NCBI RefSeq assembly: GCF_000219125.1
Contig: NZ_AFGF01000280.1
Location: 1 to 64,000 of the forward strand
Length of the DNA stretch: 64,000 nt
Direction of reading: 5' to 3'
Source of the DNA: Acetonema longum DSM 6540
GTDB taxonomy: Bacteria > Bacillota > Negativicutes > Sporomusales > Acetonemataceae
Positions 34,694 to 44,329 of this stretch are shown here, in pieces (the stretch's first letter is position 1; each line of letters starts with the position of its first letter). A program made the translations under genes and the position numbers. Under the pieces are notes generated by a model. The model did no database searches and was not told where the DNA came from. It was given only the letters and a program-made list of their open reading frames with translations.

Positions 34694-37600
34694 GTGCAAA
34701 ATTTTGTTCATCTTCATCTCCATACGGAATACAGTCTGCTTGACGGCGCCAGCCGCATTGACGGCTTGCTTGCCCGGGTAAAAGAACTGGGCATGCCGGC
34801 AGTTGCCATTACCGATCACGGGAATATGTACGGAGTCATTGATTTTTATAAGGCAGCCAAAAAATACGGTGTAAAACCGGTAATTGGCTGCGAAGTGTAC
34901 GTGGCGCCCCGCTCCCGGTTTGATAAGAGCGCAGTGGAAGGGGAAGCCTATTATCATCTGATTTTGCTGGCGGAGAATAATACCGGCTACAAAAATTTGA
35001 CCAAACTGGTGAGCAGCGCTTACCTGGATGGCTTTTACTATAAGCCCCGTATCGACAGAGATCTGCTGCGGCAGCATTCGACGGGGTTGATCTGCCTGAG
35101 CGCCTGTATTGCCGGGGAAATTCCTTCACTATTGCTAAAAGGGAATATTGCCGGAGCCGAGGACGTGGCCAAGCAGTATTTGGAGATTTTTGGCCCAGAC
35201 CATTTTTTTCTCGAACTCCAGGATCACGGTCTGCCGGAACAGCGCACCGCTAACCGCCTGCTGTCAGAGATAGCCGATAAATACGGAATACAGCTGGTAG
35301 CCTCTAATGATGTCCATTATACCAACAAGGAAGACGCGGAATTCCACGACGTGCTGTTATGTATTCAGACAGGCAAAACAGTCGATGATCAAGGGCGGAT
35401 GAAGTTTCCCAATCAGGAGTTTTACCTAAAGACCCCGGCCGAGATGGAGCAGTTGTTTGCCGCCTTCCCCCGGGCTTTGGCCAATAGCCTGGCTATTGCT
35501 GAGCGCTGCAACGTGGAGTTTGAATTTGGCCATTTGCATCTGCCTGATTTCCCGGTGCCGGCCGGCTTTACACCGGAACAGTATTTGCGGCAACTGTGCC
35601 GGGAACGTCTGCACGGACGCTATCCCCAGGCGGGTGCTGCCGTGCTGGAACGAATGGAATTTGAACTGGCGGTTATTGAAAAAATGGGCTATGCCAGTTA
35701 CTTTTTGATTGTCTGGGATTTCATTAATTTTGCCCGGACCCATCAAATTCCGGTGGGGCCGGGAAGAGGTTCGGCCGCCGGCAGCATCGTATCCTATTTG
35801 CTGGGGATTACCAACATTGATCCCCTGAAGTATGATCTTCTGTTTGAACGTTTTTTGAACCCGGAGCGGGTAAACATGCCGGATATTGACATCGACTTTT
35901 GTTATGAGAAGCGGAGCCGGGTGATTGAATATGTGGTTTCCCGTTATGGCGCCGACCGGGTAGCCCAAATCATTACCTTCGGTACCATGGCGGCCAAAGC
36001 GGCGGTGCGGGATGTCGGACGGGCATTAAATCTTTCCTATGGTGAGGTAGACCGGGTGGCCAAGCTGGTGCCTCACGAACTGGGAATTACCCTGAAACGG
36101 TCCCTGGAGATCCAGGCTGAATTGCGGGCAGCCTACACGAGCGAGTCAACCACAAAAAAACTGCTGGATCTGGCCATGGCCGTGGAAGGCTTGCCCCGGC
36201 ATGCATCGACTCATGCCGCCGGCATCGTTATTGCCAAAGAACCTTTGACCGATTATCTGCCGCTGCAAAACTCGGCGGAAGGATTTGTCACTACCCAGTA
36301 TGATAAAGATAAAGTAGAAGAAATAGGCCTGCTAAAAATGGACTTACTGGGCTTGCGAACCCTTACCGTCATTGGCGATGCCATGGAGCTGATCAGGAGC
36401 AGCCGGGACATTCAGCTGGATATTGAAAGCATCCCCCTGGATGACCCGAAAACCTATGCCATGTTAGCCGCAGGTGATAGCCTTGGGGTTTTCCAGATGG
36501 AGTCCTCGGGCCTGACCAGTCTGATGAAAGAACTGAAACCGGACCGGTTCACTGACTTGATCGCCTTAGTGGCTTTATACCGTCCCGGCCCTTTGGGCAG
36601 CGGCATGGTCACTGACTTCGTTGAACGGAGGCATGGACGAACCAAGGTCAGCTATTTGCATCCCAAGCTGGAGGCTATTTTGGCAGATACTTTCGGCGTT
36701 ATTCTGTATCAGGAACAGGTTATGAAGATCGCGGCTGAGCTGGCGGGATTTTCCCTGGGACAGGCTGATCTCTTGCGCCGGGCTATGGGCAAGAAAAAGC
36801 CGGAAGTGATTGCTGCTCAGCGAGATAATTTTATGACCGGCGCCAAGCAGCGAGGGGTAGAACCGGAACTTGCCGCCGAGATTTTTGATTTGATGGCTCA
36901 TTTCGCCGATTATGGCTTTAATAAATCCCACAGTGCGGCCTATGCTTTGGTGGCTTATCAAACGGCGTATCTGAAAGCCCATTATCCCCAGGAATATATG
37001 GCAGCTCTACTAACCAGCGTCATGGGGGCCAATGACAAGGTAGGCATGTACATTGAGCACTGCAAGCGAACCGGGGTGCCGGTTCTGCCGCCGGATTTCA
37101 ATGCCAGCGCCGCCGGCTTTTCTGTGGACGGGCAAGCCATTCGTTTCGGACTGGCCGGGATTAAAAATGTGGGCGAACAGGCCATTGTCCAGCTGATTGA
37201 GGCGCGAAACACCGCTGGACGCTTCCAATCTCTCCTGGATTTCTGCACCAAGGTGGATATGAGGGTGGTCAACCGCCGGGTCATTGAAAACATGATTAAA
37301 TGCGGCGCTATGGATTCCCTGGGTTGTAAGCGAAATCAACTGCTGGAAGTCCTGGACCAGGCAGTGGATATTGCGGCGAAAAAACAGCGGGATCAGGCCA
37401 GCGGTCAAATGGATTTGTTCGGCAGTCAGGACGTACCGTCAGATGGTGCAATGGCGCTGGTTTTACCGGATGTAGCGGAATTGTCTCAGGAAAAAATGCT
37501 GGCTATGGAAAAAGAAATCATTGGTTTTTATGTGACGGGGCACCCGCTGGACCGGTATCGGCCTAAGCTAGATACGATGATGTCCATAGAAAAGATAATC

Positions 37601-38104
37601 AACGACGAAACAGAAGCGGCAGACGGCGCGGTGGTTAGAACCGGCGGCATGATTGTCAGCGCTAAACGAATAACCACTCGCAATGGGGATATGATGTGCT
37701 TCATAACCCTCGAGGATTTTACCAGTCAGGTGGAGGTAGTCGTCTTCTCCCGGCTGTTCGACCGGGTTCAAAAATTTTTGGCACCGGATTTTCCGGTGCT
37801 CATTATCGGCAAGATCAATCGCAACGAAGAGGCTGTTAAAATTATTGCCGACGATGTCAGAATGCTTGATGACATGAACAAAGAAATCCGCATTACCCTG
37901 TACAAACAGAAACAGACGGCTGAAATCAGGGAACAGCTGGAACGGGTATTCGCCGCTTACCATGGGCAAACTGCAGTATTTTTAAATCTGGCGGACCAAC
38001 AGCGGACGATAAAAACGGAGCCCAAATTTTGGATGAATCCTAGTGCGGAAGCGATTCAGGCGCTTTGCAGTATCGTTGGTAAGGGGAATGTTCAGGTCAT
38101 TTAA
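34694..38104 (+). CDS. dnaE: DNA polymerase III alpha subunit DnaE
   Basis: This 1136-aa replicative polymerase has the N-terminal PHP domain (HLHLHTEYSLLDGASR; ITDHGNM), the polymerase core with VGPGRGSAAGS and the catalytic aspartates in PDIDIDF, the FLIVWDF and YGFNKSHSAAYA blocks, a helix-hairpin-helix/tandem region, and an OB domain (TRNGDMMCFITLEDFT). It is the DnaE1-type enzyme. GTG 34694 follows GGAAGGAG. The 170-base stretch before it, shared with the divergent ABC_sub_bind gene, has no other clear gene. Confidence 0.96.
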   Translation: MQNFVHLHLHTEYSLLDGASRIDGLLARVKELGMPAVAITDHGNMYGVIDFYKAAKKYGVKPVIGCEVYVAPRSRFDKSAVEGEAYYHLILLAENNTGYKNLTKLVSSAYLDGFYYKPRIDRDLLRQHSTGLICLSACIAGEIPSLLLKGNIAGAEDVAKQYLEIFGPDHFFLELQDHGLPEQRTANRLLSEIADKYGIQLVASNDVHYTNKEDAEFHDVLLCIQTGKTVDDQGRMKFPNQEFYLKTPAEMEQLFAAFPRALANSLAIAERCNVEFEFGHLHLPDFPVPAGFTPEQYLRQLCRERLHGRYPQAGAAVLERMEFELAVIEKMGYASYFLIVWDFINFARTHQIPVGPGRGSAAGSIVSYLLGITNIDPLKYDLLFERFLNPERVNMPDIDIDFCYEKRSRVIEYVVSRYGADRVAQIITFGTMAAKAAVRDVGRALNLSYGEVDRVAKLVPHELGITLKRSLEIQAELRAAYTSESTTKKLLDLAMAVEGLPRHASTHAAGIVIAKEPLTDYLPLQNSAEGFVTTQYDKDKVEEIGLLKMDLLGLRTLTVIGDAMELIRSSRDIQLDIESIPLDDPKTYAMLAAGDSLGVFQMESSGLTSLMKELKPDRFTDLIALVALYRPGPLGSGMVTDFVERRHGRTKVSYLHPKLEAILADTFGVILYQEQVMKIAAELAGFSLGQADLLRRAMGKKKPEVIAAQRDNFMTGAKQRGVEPELAAEIFDLMAHFADYGFNKSHSAAYALVAYQTAYLKAHYPQEYMAALLTSVMGANDKVGMYIEHCKRTGVPVLPPDFNASAAGFSVDGQAIRFGLAGIKNVGEQAIVQLIEARNTAGRFQSLLDFCTKVDMRVVNRRVIENMIKCGAMDSLGCKRNQLLEVLDQAVDIAAKKQRDQASGQMDLFGSQDVPSDGAMALVLPDVAELSQEKMLAMEKEIIGFYVTGHPLDRYRPKLDTMMSIEKIINDETEAADGAVVRTGGMIVSAKRITTRNGDMMCFITLEDFTSQVEVVVFSRLFDRVQKFLAPDFPVLIIGKINRNEEAVKIIADDVRMLDDMNKEIRITLYKQKQTAEIREQLERVFAAYHGQTAVFLNLADQQRTIKTEPKFWMNPSAEAIQALCSIVGKGNVQVI

Positions 38105-38116
38105 TAAAAAACAGAG

Positions 38117-38142
38117 ATATTGTCTAAATGCATAGACAATAT
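38117..38142. promoter_or_regulatory. Perfect palindrome with TTGTCTA/TAGACAA, enhancer site of the thiolase operon
   Basis: ATATTGTCTA (38117-38126) and TAGACAATAT (38133-38142) are perfect 10-bp inverted arms around AATGCA. It shares its core with the sites at 25569-25597 and 28204-28233 and lies about 190 bases upstream of the sigma-54 promoter at 38334. It opens the 373-base gap between dnaE and the thiolase gene; a small CTAACCC/GGGTTAG hairpin (38412-38429) lies in the leader. Confidence 0.75.
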
Positions 38143-38333
38143 GTCTCGCTTTGTGTACATTGAGACGGCTATTCCGCTGGATCTATATCATTTTAATGGA
38201 GCGGCAACCTATATTCTCAGTGCCAATCTTGCCGGAAAGATGATGCATTTGCGCTTAACAAAACTTAGAAGATGAGTATTGCTATTCGGCTAATTCATTA
38301 GAATTATAGAATTAAATTATCTGTGGCATGATA

Positions 38334-38349
38334 ATTGCATGTATATCGT
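38334..38349 (+). promoter_or_regulatory. Sigma-54 promoter of the thiolase gene
   Basis: TGGCATGATAATTGCA matches TGGCAYG-N4-TTGCW exactly. The thiolase ATG lies about 130 bases downstream. Confidence 0.88.
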
Positions 38350-38477
38350 AATTGAATTAAGAATGAATTAATAATTTTTGCTAGCGGAAATATTGCGTTA
38401 AAGGTTTATTGCTAACCCAAAGGGGTTAGTGATAAAATGGATGTGCAAAGTATTATTTTGAAGGAGATGGTATTTAA

Positions 38478-39659
38478 ATGAGAGAAGCTGTTATTGCCAG
38501 TGCAGTCCGTACACCTGTAGGGACTTTCAACGGGTCCCTCGCATCCCTGTCTGCCCCGGAACTGGGCAAAATTGTTATTGAAGAGGCTGTAAAGAGGGCA
38601 GGGGTAGCGGGTGAAACCGTCGAGGAAGTCATTATGGGCAATGTGCTGCAGGCAGGACTGGGACAGAACCCTGCCCGGCAGGCTGCGATCAAAGCCGGCT
38701 TGCCGGTGGAAGTGCCTTCCTATACGATTAACAAAGTGTGCGGTTCAGGTCTTAAGGCCGTGAACCTGGCAGCTCAGGCGATTATGCTGGGAGATGCCGA
38801 TATCATCGTAGCCGGCGGTATGGAAAGCATGACCAATGCGCCGTATGTTTTGGACAGCAAGGCTCGCTGGGGATACCGCATGGGGCACGCCAAAGTCCAG
38901 GACGTGATGATCCAGGATGGATTATGGTGCGCTTTTAATGATTATCACATGGGCATTACCGCCGAAAACGTAGCGGCTAAATTCAGTATTACCAGAGAAG
39001 AACAGGACCAACTGGCTGCCGAATCCCAGGAAAAAGCGGTAAAAGCCATTCAGAGCGGCGCTTTCAAAGATGAAATCATACCTGTTACCATTAAAGGCAA
39101 AAAAGGGGACGTTGTATTTGAGACTGACGAGTACCCCAAAGCCGGGACAACCGCTGTCGCTCTCTGCGGCTTGAAGCCGGCTTTTAAGAAGGATGGCGGC
39201 GTTACAGCCGGCAACGCTTCCGGCATTAACGACGGCGCTGCCGCTCTGGTGATCATGTCAGCGGAAAAAGCCAAACAATTGGGCGTGAAGCCGCTGGCCA
39301 AGATTCGCTCCTACGGCGCCGGCGGCGTGGATCCTTCCATCATGGGAATGGGCCCTGTTCCGGCTACGCGCAAAGCTCTGGCCAAAGCGGGATTAACGGT
39401 CAATGACTTAGATCTGATCGAGGCCAATGAGGCTTTTGCCGCCCAGTTCCTGGCAGTCGGCAAGGAACTGGGCTTCCCGAAAGACAAACTCAATGTTCAT
39501 GGCGGCGCTATCGCTATCGGTCATCCCATCGGCGCCAGCGGAGCGCGTATTCTGGTTACTCTGCTGTATGCGCTGCGTCAGCGCAATGCGAAACTTGGCT
39601 TGGCCACACTTTGCATTGGCGGCGGCCAGGGTGTGGCTACTATTGTAGAACGTCTGTAA
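38478..39659 (+). CDS. thl: Acetyl-CoA C-acetyltransferase (thiolase)
   Basis: The 393-aa enzyme interconverts two acetyl-CoA and acetoacetyl-CoA. Cys88 in [11 protein letters not shown] is the acyl-accepting residue; [20 protein letters not shown] (His) and CIGGGQG (second Cys) complete the active site. Length and order are standard. AAGGAGATGG precedes the ATG. It is headed by the sigma-54 promoter and enhancer palindrome and followed by bcd-etfBA, so it joins acetoacetyl-CoA metabolism to butyryl-CoA formation or breakdown. Confidence 0.96.
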   Translation: MREAVIASAVRTPVGTFNGSLASLSAPELGKIVIEEAVKRAGVAGETVEEVIMGNVLQAGLGQNPARQAAIKAGLPVEVPSYTINKVCGSGLKAVNLAAQAIMLGDADIIVAGGMESMTNAPYVLDSKARWGYRMGHAKVQDVMIQDGLWCAFNDYHMGITAENVAAKFSITREEQDQLAAESQEKAVKAIQSGAFKDEIIPVTIKGKKGDVVFETDEYPKAGTTAVALCGLKPAFKKDGGVTAGNASGINDGAAALVIMSAEKAKQLGVKPLAKIRSYGAGGVDPSIMGMGPVPATRKALAKAGLTVNDLDLIEANEAFAAQFLAVGKELGFPKDKLNVHGGAIAIGHPIGASGARILVTLLYALRQRNAKLGLATLCIGGGQGVATIVERL

Positions 39660-39752
39660 ACCTGACGCAGCGTTGATTTTTGAAACTTATATACTGCAAA
39701 ATCTCCGGAATTGCGCCAATAGCTTGACTGTTGGCACAAAAAGAAAAAGCAA

Positions 39753-39768
39753 TGTGATAAATTTCACA
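39753..39768. promoter_or_regulatory. TGTGA-N6-TCACA palindrome (Rex- or CRP/FNR-type operator)
   Basis: TGTGATAAATTTCACA is a perfect TGTGA-N6-TCACA palindrome nine bases before a -35-like TTGCCA. The extended form also resembles the Rex redox-repressor site TTGTGA-N6-TCACAA, and Rex commonly controls bcd-etf genes by the NADH/NAD ratio. Which protein family binds it cannot be decided here. Confidence 0.6.
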
Positions 39769-39776
39769 AAAACATC

Positions 39777-39804
39777 TTGCCATTTTGGCCAGATGTACTA
39801 TCAT
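39777..39804 (+). promoter_or_regulatory. Possible sigma-A promoter of the bcd-etf genes
   Basis: TTGCCA (39777-39782), 16 bases, TATCAT (39799-39804) lie about 60 bases before the acyl-CoA dehydrogenase gene and just downstream of the palindrome at 39753-39768. Confidence 0.45.
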
Positions 39805-39861
39805 AGTAACCAGGAAGGGTTATAGTGGCAAAAGGCTTAAACGAAAGGGAGGAAAGTTATC

Positions 39862-41001
39862 ATGGTATTTGAACTGACGGAAGAACAGGTAATGATGCAA
39901 AAAATGGTGCGGGAATTTGCGGAAAAAGAAGTAGCCCCCAGTGTGGTGGAACGGGATGAGAACGATGAGTTTTCCCGTAAACTGTATGACGCTATGGGCG
40001 ACCTCGGATTTACCGGCATTTGCTTTCCTGAAGAGTACGGCGGCGCCGGGTCCGATGTCTTAAGTTACATTCTGGCGATCGAAGAGTTGTCGAAAGTAGA
40101 CGATGGTCTGGGAATTACCCTGTCGGCGACAGTATCCCTGTGCGCCTGGCCAATTTACAAGTATGGCACGGAAGAACAAAAGAAGAAGTATTTAAGACCG
40201 ATGCTGGAAGGAAAACACATGGGCGCCTTCGGCCTGACCGAACCCAATGCCGGTACCGATGCGGCATCGCAGCAGACAGTCGCCGTACTGCAGGGGGATC
40301 ATTATGTCATCAACGGCAGCAAGATCTTCATTACTAATGCCGGTGAAGCCGAAACCTATGTGGTATTCGCTATGACCGACAAAAGCAAAGGGGTCAAAGG
40401 TATTTCGGCCTTTATCATGGAAAAAGGAATGCCGGGATTCACCTTTGGCAAAAAAGAACATAAGCTGGGGATTCACACCTCCCTGACCATGGAACTGGTC
40501 TTCCAGGATGTAAAAGTGCCGGTAGCTAATATGCTGGGCAAAGAAGGGGACGGTTTCAAGATCGCCATGACCACTCTGGACGGCGGTCGGATTGGCGTCG
40601 CCGCGCAAGCCCTTGGCATTGCCCAGGCTGCGCTGGATCATGCTATTAAGTATTCCAAAGAACGGGTGCAGTTTGGCAAGCCTATTGCCACCCAGCAGGC
40701 GATTGCCTTTATGCTGGCAGACATGGCTACCAAAGTGGAAGCATCCCGTTTGCTGGTCTACCGGGCGGCGTATCTGAAGGAAAAAGGCCTGTCCTATTCC
40801 AAGGAAGCAGCCATGGCTAAAATGTATGCGTCCGATGCTGCTATGGCTGTTACGACCGATGCGGTACAGATTTTTGGCGGATATGGCTACAGCCGTGAGT
40901 ATCCGGTTGAACGCCTGATGCGCAATGCCAAAATCACGCAAATTTATGAAGGTACCAACCAAGTTCAGCGCATTGTTGTTTCCGGGGCGATTTTACGCTA
41001 A
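39862..41001 (+). CDS. bcd: Short-chain acyl-CoA (butyryl-CoA) dehydrogenase
   Basis: The 379-aa flavoprotein reduces crotonyl-CoA to butyryl-CoA or runs in reverse. It has [15 protein letters not shown] (FAD-binding), FITNAGEAE, the [16 protein letters not shown] helix, [20 protein letters not shown]-like residues (here MRN), and the catalytic Glu363 in IYEGTNQ. etfB and etfA follow, supplying the electron-transfer flavoprotein; in clostridia this trio can bifurcate electrons to ferredoxin, which is possible but not shown here. Confidence 0.94.
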   Translation: MVFELTEEQVMMQKMVREFAEKEVAPSVVERDENDEFSRKLYDAMGDLGFTGICFPEEYGGAGSDVLSYILAIEELSKVDDGLGITLSATVSLCAWPIYKYGTEEQKKKYLRPMLEGKHMGAFGLTEPNAGTDAASQQTVAVLQGDHYVINGSKIFITNAGEAETYVVFAMTDKSKGVKGISAFIMEKGMPGFTFGKKEHKLGIHTSLTMELVFQDVKVPVANMLGKEGDGFKIAMTTLDGGRIGVAAQALGIAQAALDHAIKYSKERVQFGKPIATQQAIAFMLADMATKVEASRLLVYRAAYLKEKGLSYSKEAAMAKMYASDAAMAVTTDAVQIFGGYGYSREYPVERLMRNAKITQIYEGTNQVQRIVVSGAILR

Positions 41002-41086
41002 TTCTTTCGGTAGTGTATTTAATTTCGCCCCATTTTGCGATACAATAAACGGTGTGAATGTTAAGTACTAACAGGAGGGCTTGAAA

Positions 41087-41872
41087 TTGGAAATTGTTGT
41101 ATGCGTCAAGCAGGTGCCTGACACCGCTGAGATCAAAGTCGACCCAGAGACGAATACGCTGATTCGTCAGGGAGTGCCCAGCATTGTCAATCCATTTGAC
41201 AAAAACGCAGTTGAGGCTGCTCTGCAGCTCAAAGAAAAGCATGATGGAAAAATTACGGTCATTTCTATGGGACCGCCACAGGCAAAGGATGCCTTAAAAG
41301 AGTGCCTGGCAATGGGTGCCGATGAAGCCATTCTGATCAGCGACAGGGCATTTGGCGGTGCGGACACGCTGGCCACCAGTTATACCCTCGCCAGCGCAAT
41401 CAAAAAGCTGGGCAAGGTTGACCTGGTTATCTGCGGTAAACAAGCCATTGACGGCGATACCGCTCAGGTTGGTCCGGAAATTGCCGAACACCTGGGTATC
41501 CCTCAGGTTACTTATGTATCCAAAGTGGAAGCCGACGGCAATATCCTGCGAGTGGAACGGGAGCATGAAGAAGGCTATGAGGTTCTCGAAATTTCCATGC
41601 CCGCATTGCTTACAGTGGTAAAATCTATCAACGAGCCCCGGTATCCTACTGTTAAAGGTACGATGAAAGCAAACCGCAAGGAGATCCCGGTGTGGACAGT
41701 CAACGACCTGGAGGTCGATGCGGCGAAGCTCGGTCTGAAAGGATCGCCAACTCAAGTCCGCAAGATTTTTGTTCCTCCTTCCCGTACTCAGGGTGAAGTA
41801 ATCCAAGCGGAAACCGCTCGCGAAGCTGTCGGCCTGCTCATACAAAAGCTGACGGAAGCGAAAATTGTGTAA
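41087..41872 (+). CDS. etfB: Electron transfer flavoprotein beta subunit
   Basis: The 261-aa subunit begins MEIVVCVKQVPDTAEIKVD and contains VNPFDKNAVEAAL, MGPPQAKDALKECLAMGADEAILI and the AMP/FAD-binding segment CGKQAIDGDTAQVGPEIAE. It forms the Etf dimer with the next gene to take electrons to or from Bcd. TTG 41087 is chosen: ACAGGAGGG lies 8 bases upstream, whereas the TTG at 41081 is too close to it. Confidence 0.94.
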   Translation: MEIVVCVKQVPDTAEIKVDPETNTLIRQGVPSIVNPFDKNAVEAALQLKEKHDGKITVISMGPPQAKDALKECLAMGADEAILISDRAFGGADTLATSYTLASAIKKLGKVDLVICGKQAIDGDTAQVGPEIAEHLGIPQVTYVSKVEADGNILRVEREHEEGYEVLEISMPALLTVVKSINEPRYPTVKGTMKANRKEIPVWTVNDLEVDAAKLGLKGSPTQVRKIFVPPSRTQGEVIQAETAREAVGLLIQKLTEAKIV

Positions 41873-41886
41873 GGAGGAGAAACAAC

Positions 41887-42903
41887 ATGGCAGAAATTGA
41901 TAAGAACGCTTATAAAGGCGTATGGGTCTATATTGAACAAGTGGACGGGCAAGCCCGCGGCGTCGGTCATGAGCTTTTAGCTCAGGGCCGCATGCTGGCA
42001 GACAAGTTGGGCCAGGAACTGGCCGGGGTTATTATTGGTCATAATGTGGAAGCCTTGGCCAAAGAAGTGTTTGCCAGCGGCGCCGATAAGGTCTATCTGG
42101 TAGATGCTCCGGAACTGGCCCATTACAGTACCGATGGTTATGCCGCTGTGTTTACTGATTTGATTCAGACTTATAAGCCGACCGCCATCCTTTTGGGTGC
42201 GACCAATGACGGACGGGATCTGGGACCGCGGGTTTCCTGCCGGGTTTCTACCGGTCTGACCGCGGATTGCACCGGACTTGATATTGATGAAAAAACCGGC
42301 TTAATTGCCTGGACTCGTCCGGCTCTTGGCGGCAATATCATGGCTACGATTCTTTGCCCGGAGCATCGTCCCCAGATGGGTACGGTACGGCCCAAAGTGT
42401 TCAAGCGTCCGGAACAGGATTTCTCTCGAACCGGTGAGATCGTACGTGTGGCCAGCAAGGTAAAAGCGGAAGATATCCGCACTAAACTGGTTGATGTGAT
42501 TCGCATAGCCACTGCATCCGTCAACCTGGAAGAAGCGGAAGTTATTGTTGCGGGCGGCCGCGGCATGTGCACCCCTGAAAACTTCTGCCTGATTGATCAG
42601 CTTGCCGATGTACTGGGCGCTGCCGTAGGAGCATCCCGTGCCGCTGTTGATGCGGGCTGGAAATCGGCATTGAATCAAGTGGGACAGACCGGCAAGACAG
42701 TCGGACCGAAAATTTACTTTGCCTGCGGCATTTCCGGCGCTATTCAGCATCTGGCCGGCATGTCTTCTTCCGATATCATTATTGCTATTAATAAAGATCC
42801 GGATGCGCCGATCTTTAAAATGGCCGATTATGGGATTGTGGGCGATGTCATGGAAGTACTGCCCATACTCACGGAGGAATTTAAAAAAATAAAAGCCGGT
42901 TAA
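41887..42903 (+). CDS. etfA: Electron transfer flavoprotein alpha subunit
   Basis: The 338-aa alpha subunit has the domain I segment ILLGATNDGRDLGPRVS and the FAD-binding C-domain with VAGGRGMC, GAAVGASRAAVDAGW, QVGQTGKTVGPKIYFACGIS in outline and SSDIIIAINKDPDAPIF. It starts 14 bases after etfB behind AAGGAGG. An N-terminal ferredoxin domain, found in some Etf proteins, is absent. Confidence 0.95.
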   Translation: MAEIDKNAYKGVWVYIEQVDGQARGVGHELLAQGRMLADKLGQELAGVIIGHNVEALAKEVFASGADKVYLVDAPELAHYSTDGYAAVFTDLIQTYKPTAILLGATNDGRDLGPRVSCRVSTGLTADCTGLDIDEKTGLIAWTRPALGGNIMATILCPEHRPQMGTVRPKVFKRPEQDFSRTGEIVRVASKVKAEDIRTKLVDVIRIATASVNLEEAEVIVAGGRGMCTPENFCLIDQLADVLGAAVGASRAAVDAGWKSALNQVGQTGKTVGPKIYFACGISGAIQHLAGMSSSDIIIAINKDPDAPIFKMADYGIVGDVMEVLPILTEEFKKIKAG

Positions 42904-42943
42904 CCCAAGCATGGTTGGCTGGCCCTTGAACGGAGGAATTGGT

Positions 42944-43360
42944 ATGGTCCAGGATATCGCATTCGCTGATATAAAAGTCGGTGACAAGGCCAGTGTCAGT
43001 AAAACAGTGACTGAGTATGACGTGTATACCTTTGCCGGCGTAACCGGTGATTTTAACCCCGTTCATATTAATGCTGAGTTTGCCAAACAAACCATGTTCA
43101 AGGAGCGGATCGCCCATGGCATGTTATCGGCGGGATTCATTTCCGCCGTACTGGGTACTACCCTGCCGGGAGCCAATACCATTTATCTGGGACAGGAACT
43201 TGCGTTCAAAGCGCCGGTCAAGATTGGCGATACAGTAACGGCGACTGTTGAAGTGATCGAGAAAATCGAAGGCAAGAACCGGCTGATTTTAAAAACTACC
43301 GTCACAAATCAAGCAGGAGTCGTGGTTACTGACGGTAAAGCCACTGTAATGAAGAAGTAA
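42944..43360 (+). CDS. MaoC-family (R)-specific enoyl-CoA hydratase
   Basis: The 138-aa hot-dog-fold protein matches PhaJ/MaoC hydratases. The catalytic Asp-His pair is in GDFNPVHINAEFA, followed by RIAHGMLSAGF. It would hydrate crotonyl-CoA to (R)-3-hydroxybutyryl-CoA, while the later crt/hbd pair handles the (S) isomer. CGGAGGAA precedes ATG 42944; the earlier in-frame start at 42911 lacks a site. It is the last gene before an internal terminator. Confidence 0.88.
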   Translation: MVQDIAFADIKVGDKASVSKTVTEYDVYTFAGVTGDFNPVHINAEFAKQTMFKERIAHGMLSAGFISAVLGTTLPGANTIYLGQELAFKAPVKIGDTVTATVEVIEKIEGKNRLILKTTVTNQAGVVVTDGKATVMKK

Positions 43361-43365
43361 TGCAT

Positions 43366-43413
43366 AAAGCCTTTCCTCGCGGCGAAAGCGGTTCGTTGCG
43401 AGGAAGGCTTTCC
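43366..43413 (+). terminator. Terminator between the MaoC and hbd genes
   Basis: AAAGCCTTTCCTCGC pairs with GCGAGGAAGGCTTT (one bulged T) around a 17-base loop; the T-rich side is the end of the stem itself. CCTGTATAAT follows at once and may serve as a -10 element for hbd. Confidence 0.65.
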
Positions 43414-43453
43414 TGTATAATCATACTATTCACATAATGAGGAGGGGTATCAC

Positions 43454-44311
43454 ATGGAATTTAAACGGGTGCTCATCGTCGGAGCCGGCCAAATGGGAAG
43501 CGGCATCGCTCAGATTATGGCTCAGAACGGTGTGGAAGTAGTACTGCGCGATATTAAAGAAGAATTCGTTCAAAAAGGAATCGCCGGCATTGAAAAAAAT
43601 TTGGCTAAATCAGTGGAAAAAGGCAAGCTGACCGCTGAGGAAAAAGAAGCCGCCATGAAACGGATCAGCGGCGTGGTGGACTTCACAGCAGATTCTTGCA
43701 ACGTGGATCTGGTTGTGGAAGCGGCCGTGGAAAATATGGATATTAAGCGGGATATTTTCCAAACATTAGATAAGCTCTGCCCGCCCCACACCATCCTGGC
43801 AACCAATACCTCATCTTTGCCGATAACCGCTGTGGCAGCCACCACCAAACGCCCGGACAAAATCATCGGCATGCATTTTTTCAATCCGGCGCCGGTTATG
43901 AAATTAGTCGAAATCATCAACGGATTGGCCACCGGCACCGAGACCTATGAAGCTGTGAGAGCTTTTGCTGAAAAATTAGGGAAAACACCGGTCAAGGTTT
44001 CCGACTTCCCCGGATTTGTCGGCAACCGGATCATGATACCGATGATTAATGAAGCGGTTTTTGCTCTGATGGAAGGCGTAGCCAGTGCTGAGGATATTGA
44101 TACAGTGGCCAAGCTGGGCTTTAATCATCCTATGGGACCTTTGGCTTTGTCCGACCTGATCGGCAATGACACCATTCTCTATATTATGGAAGTTTTATAT
44201 CAGGGTTATGGCGATCCCAAATATCGTCCCTGCCCGTTATTGAAGAAGATGGTTCAGGCCGGATATCTGGGCCGCAAAACCGGCAGAGGCTTCTACGACT
44301 ACAGTAAATAA
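43454..44311 (+). CDS. hbd: 3-Hydroxybutyryl-CoA dehydrogenase
   Basis: The 285-aa NAD(P)-dependent enzyme oxidises (S)-3-hydroxybutyryl-CoA to acetoacetyl-CoA. It has the Rossmann motif [21 protein letters not shown], the catalytic His in [15 protein letters not shown] and Asn in GFVGNRI, and the C-domain [23 protein letters not shown] precedes the ATG. crt follows after 18 bases. Confidence 0.96.
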   Translation: MEFKRVLIVGAGQMGSGIAQIMAQNGVEVVLRDIKEEFVQKGIAGIEKNLAKSVEKGKLTAEEKEAAMKRISGVVDFTADSCNVDLVVEAAVENMDIKRDIFQTLDKLCPPHTILATNTSSLPITAVAATTKRPDKIIGMHFFNPAPVMKLVEIINGLATGTETYEAVRAFAEKLGKTPVKVSDFPGFVGNRIMIPMINEAVFALMEGVASAEDIDTVAKLGFNHPMGPLALSDLIGNDTILYIMEVLYQGYGDPKYRPCPLLKKMVQAGYLGRKTGRGFYDYSK

Positions 44312-44329
44312 AATAGGAGGGAAAGGGCA

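Noticed and set aside
34599-34781. Small frame just before and overlapping dnaE
   Set aside because: It runs out of frame into dnaE without a ribosome site of its own or recognisable protein features.
39731-39750. TGGCAC before the bcd gene as a sigma-54 promoter
   Set aside because: The required TTGC at the -12 position is absent (the downstream bases are A-rich).
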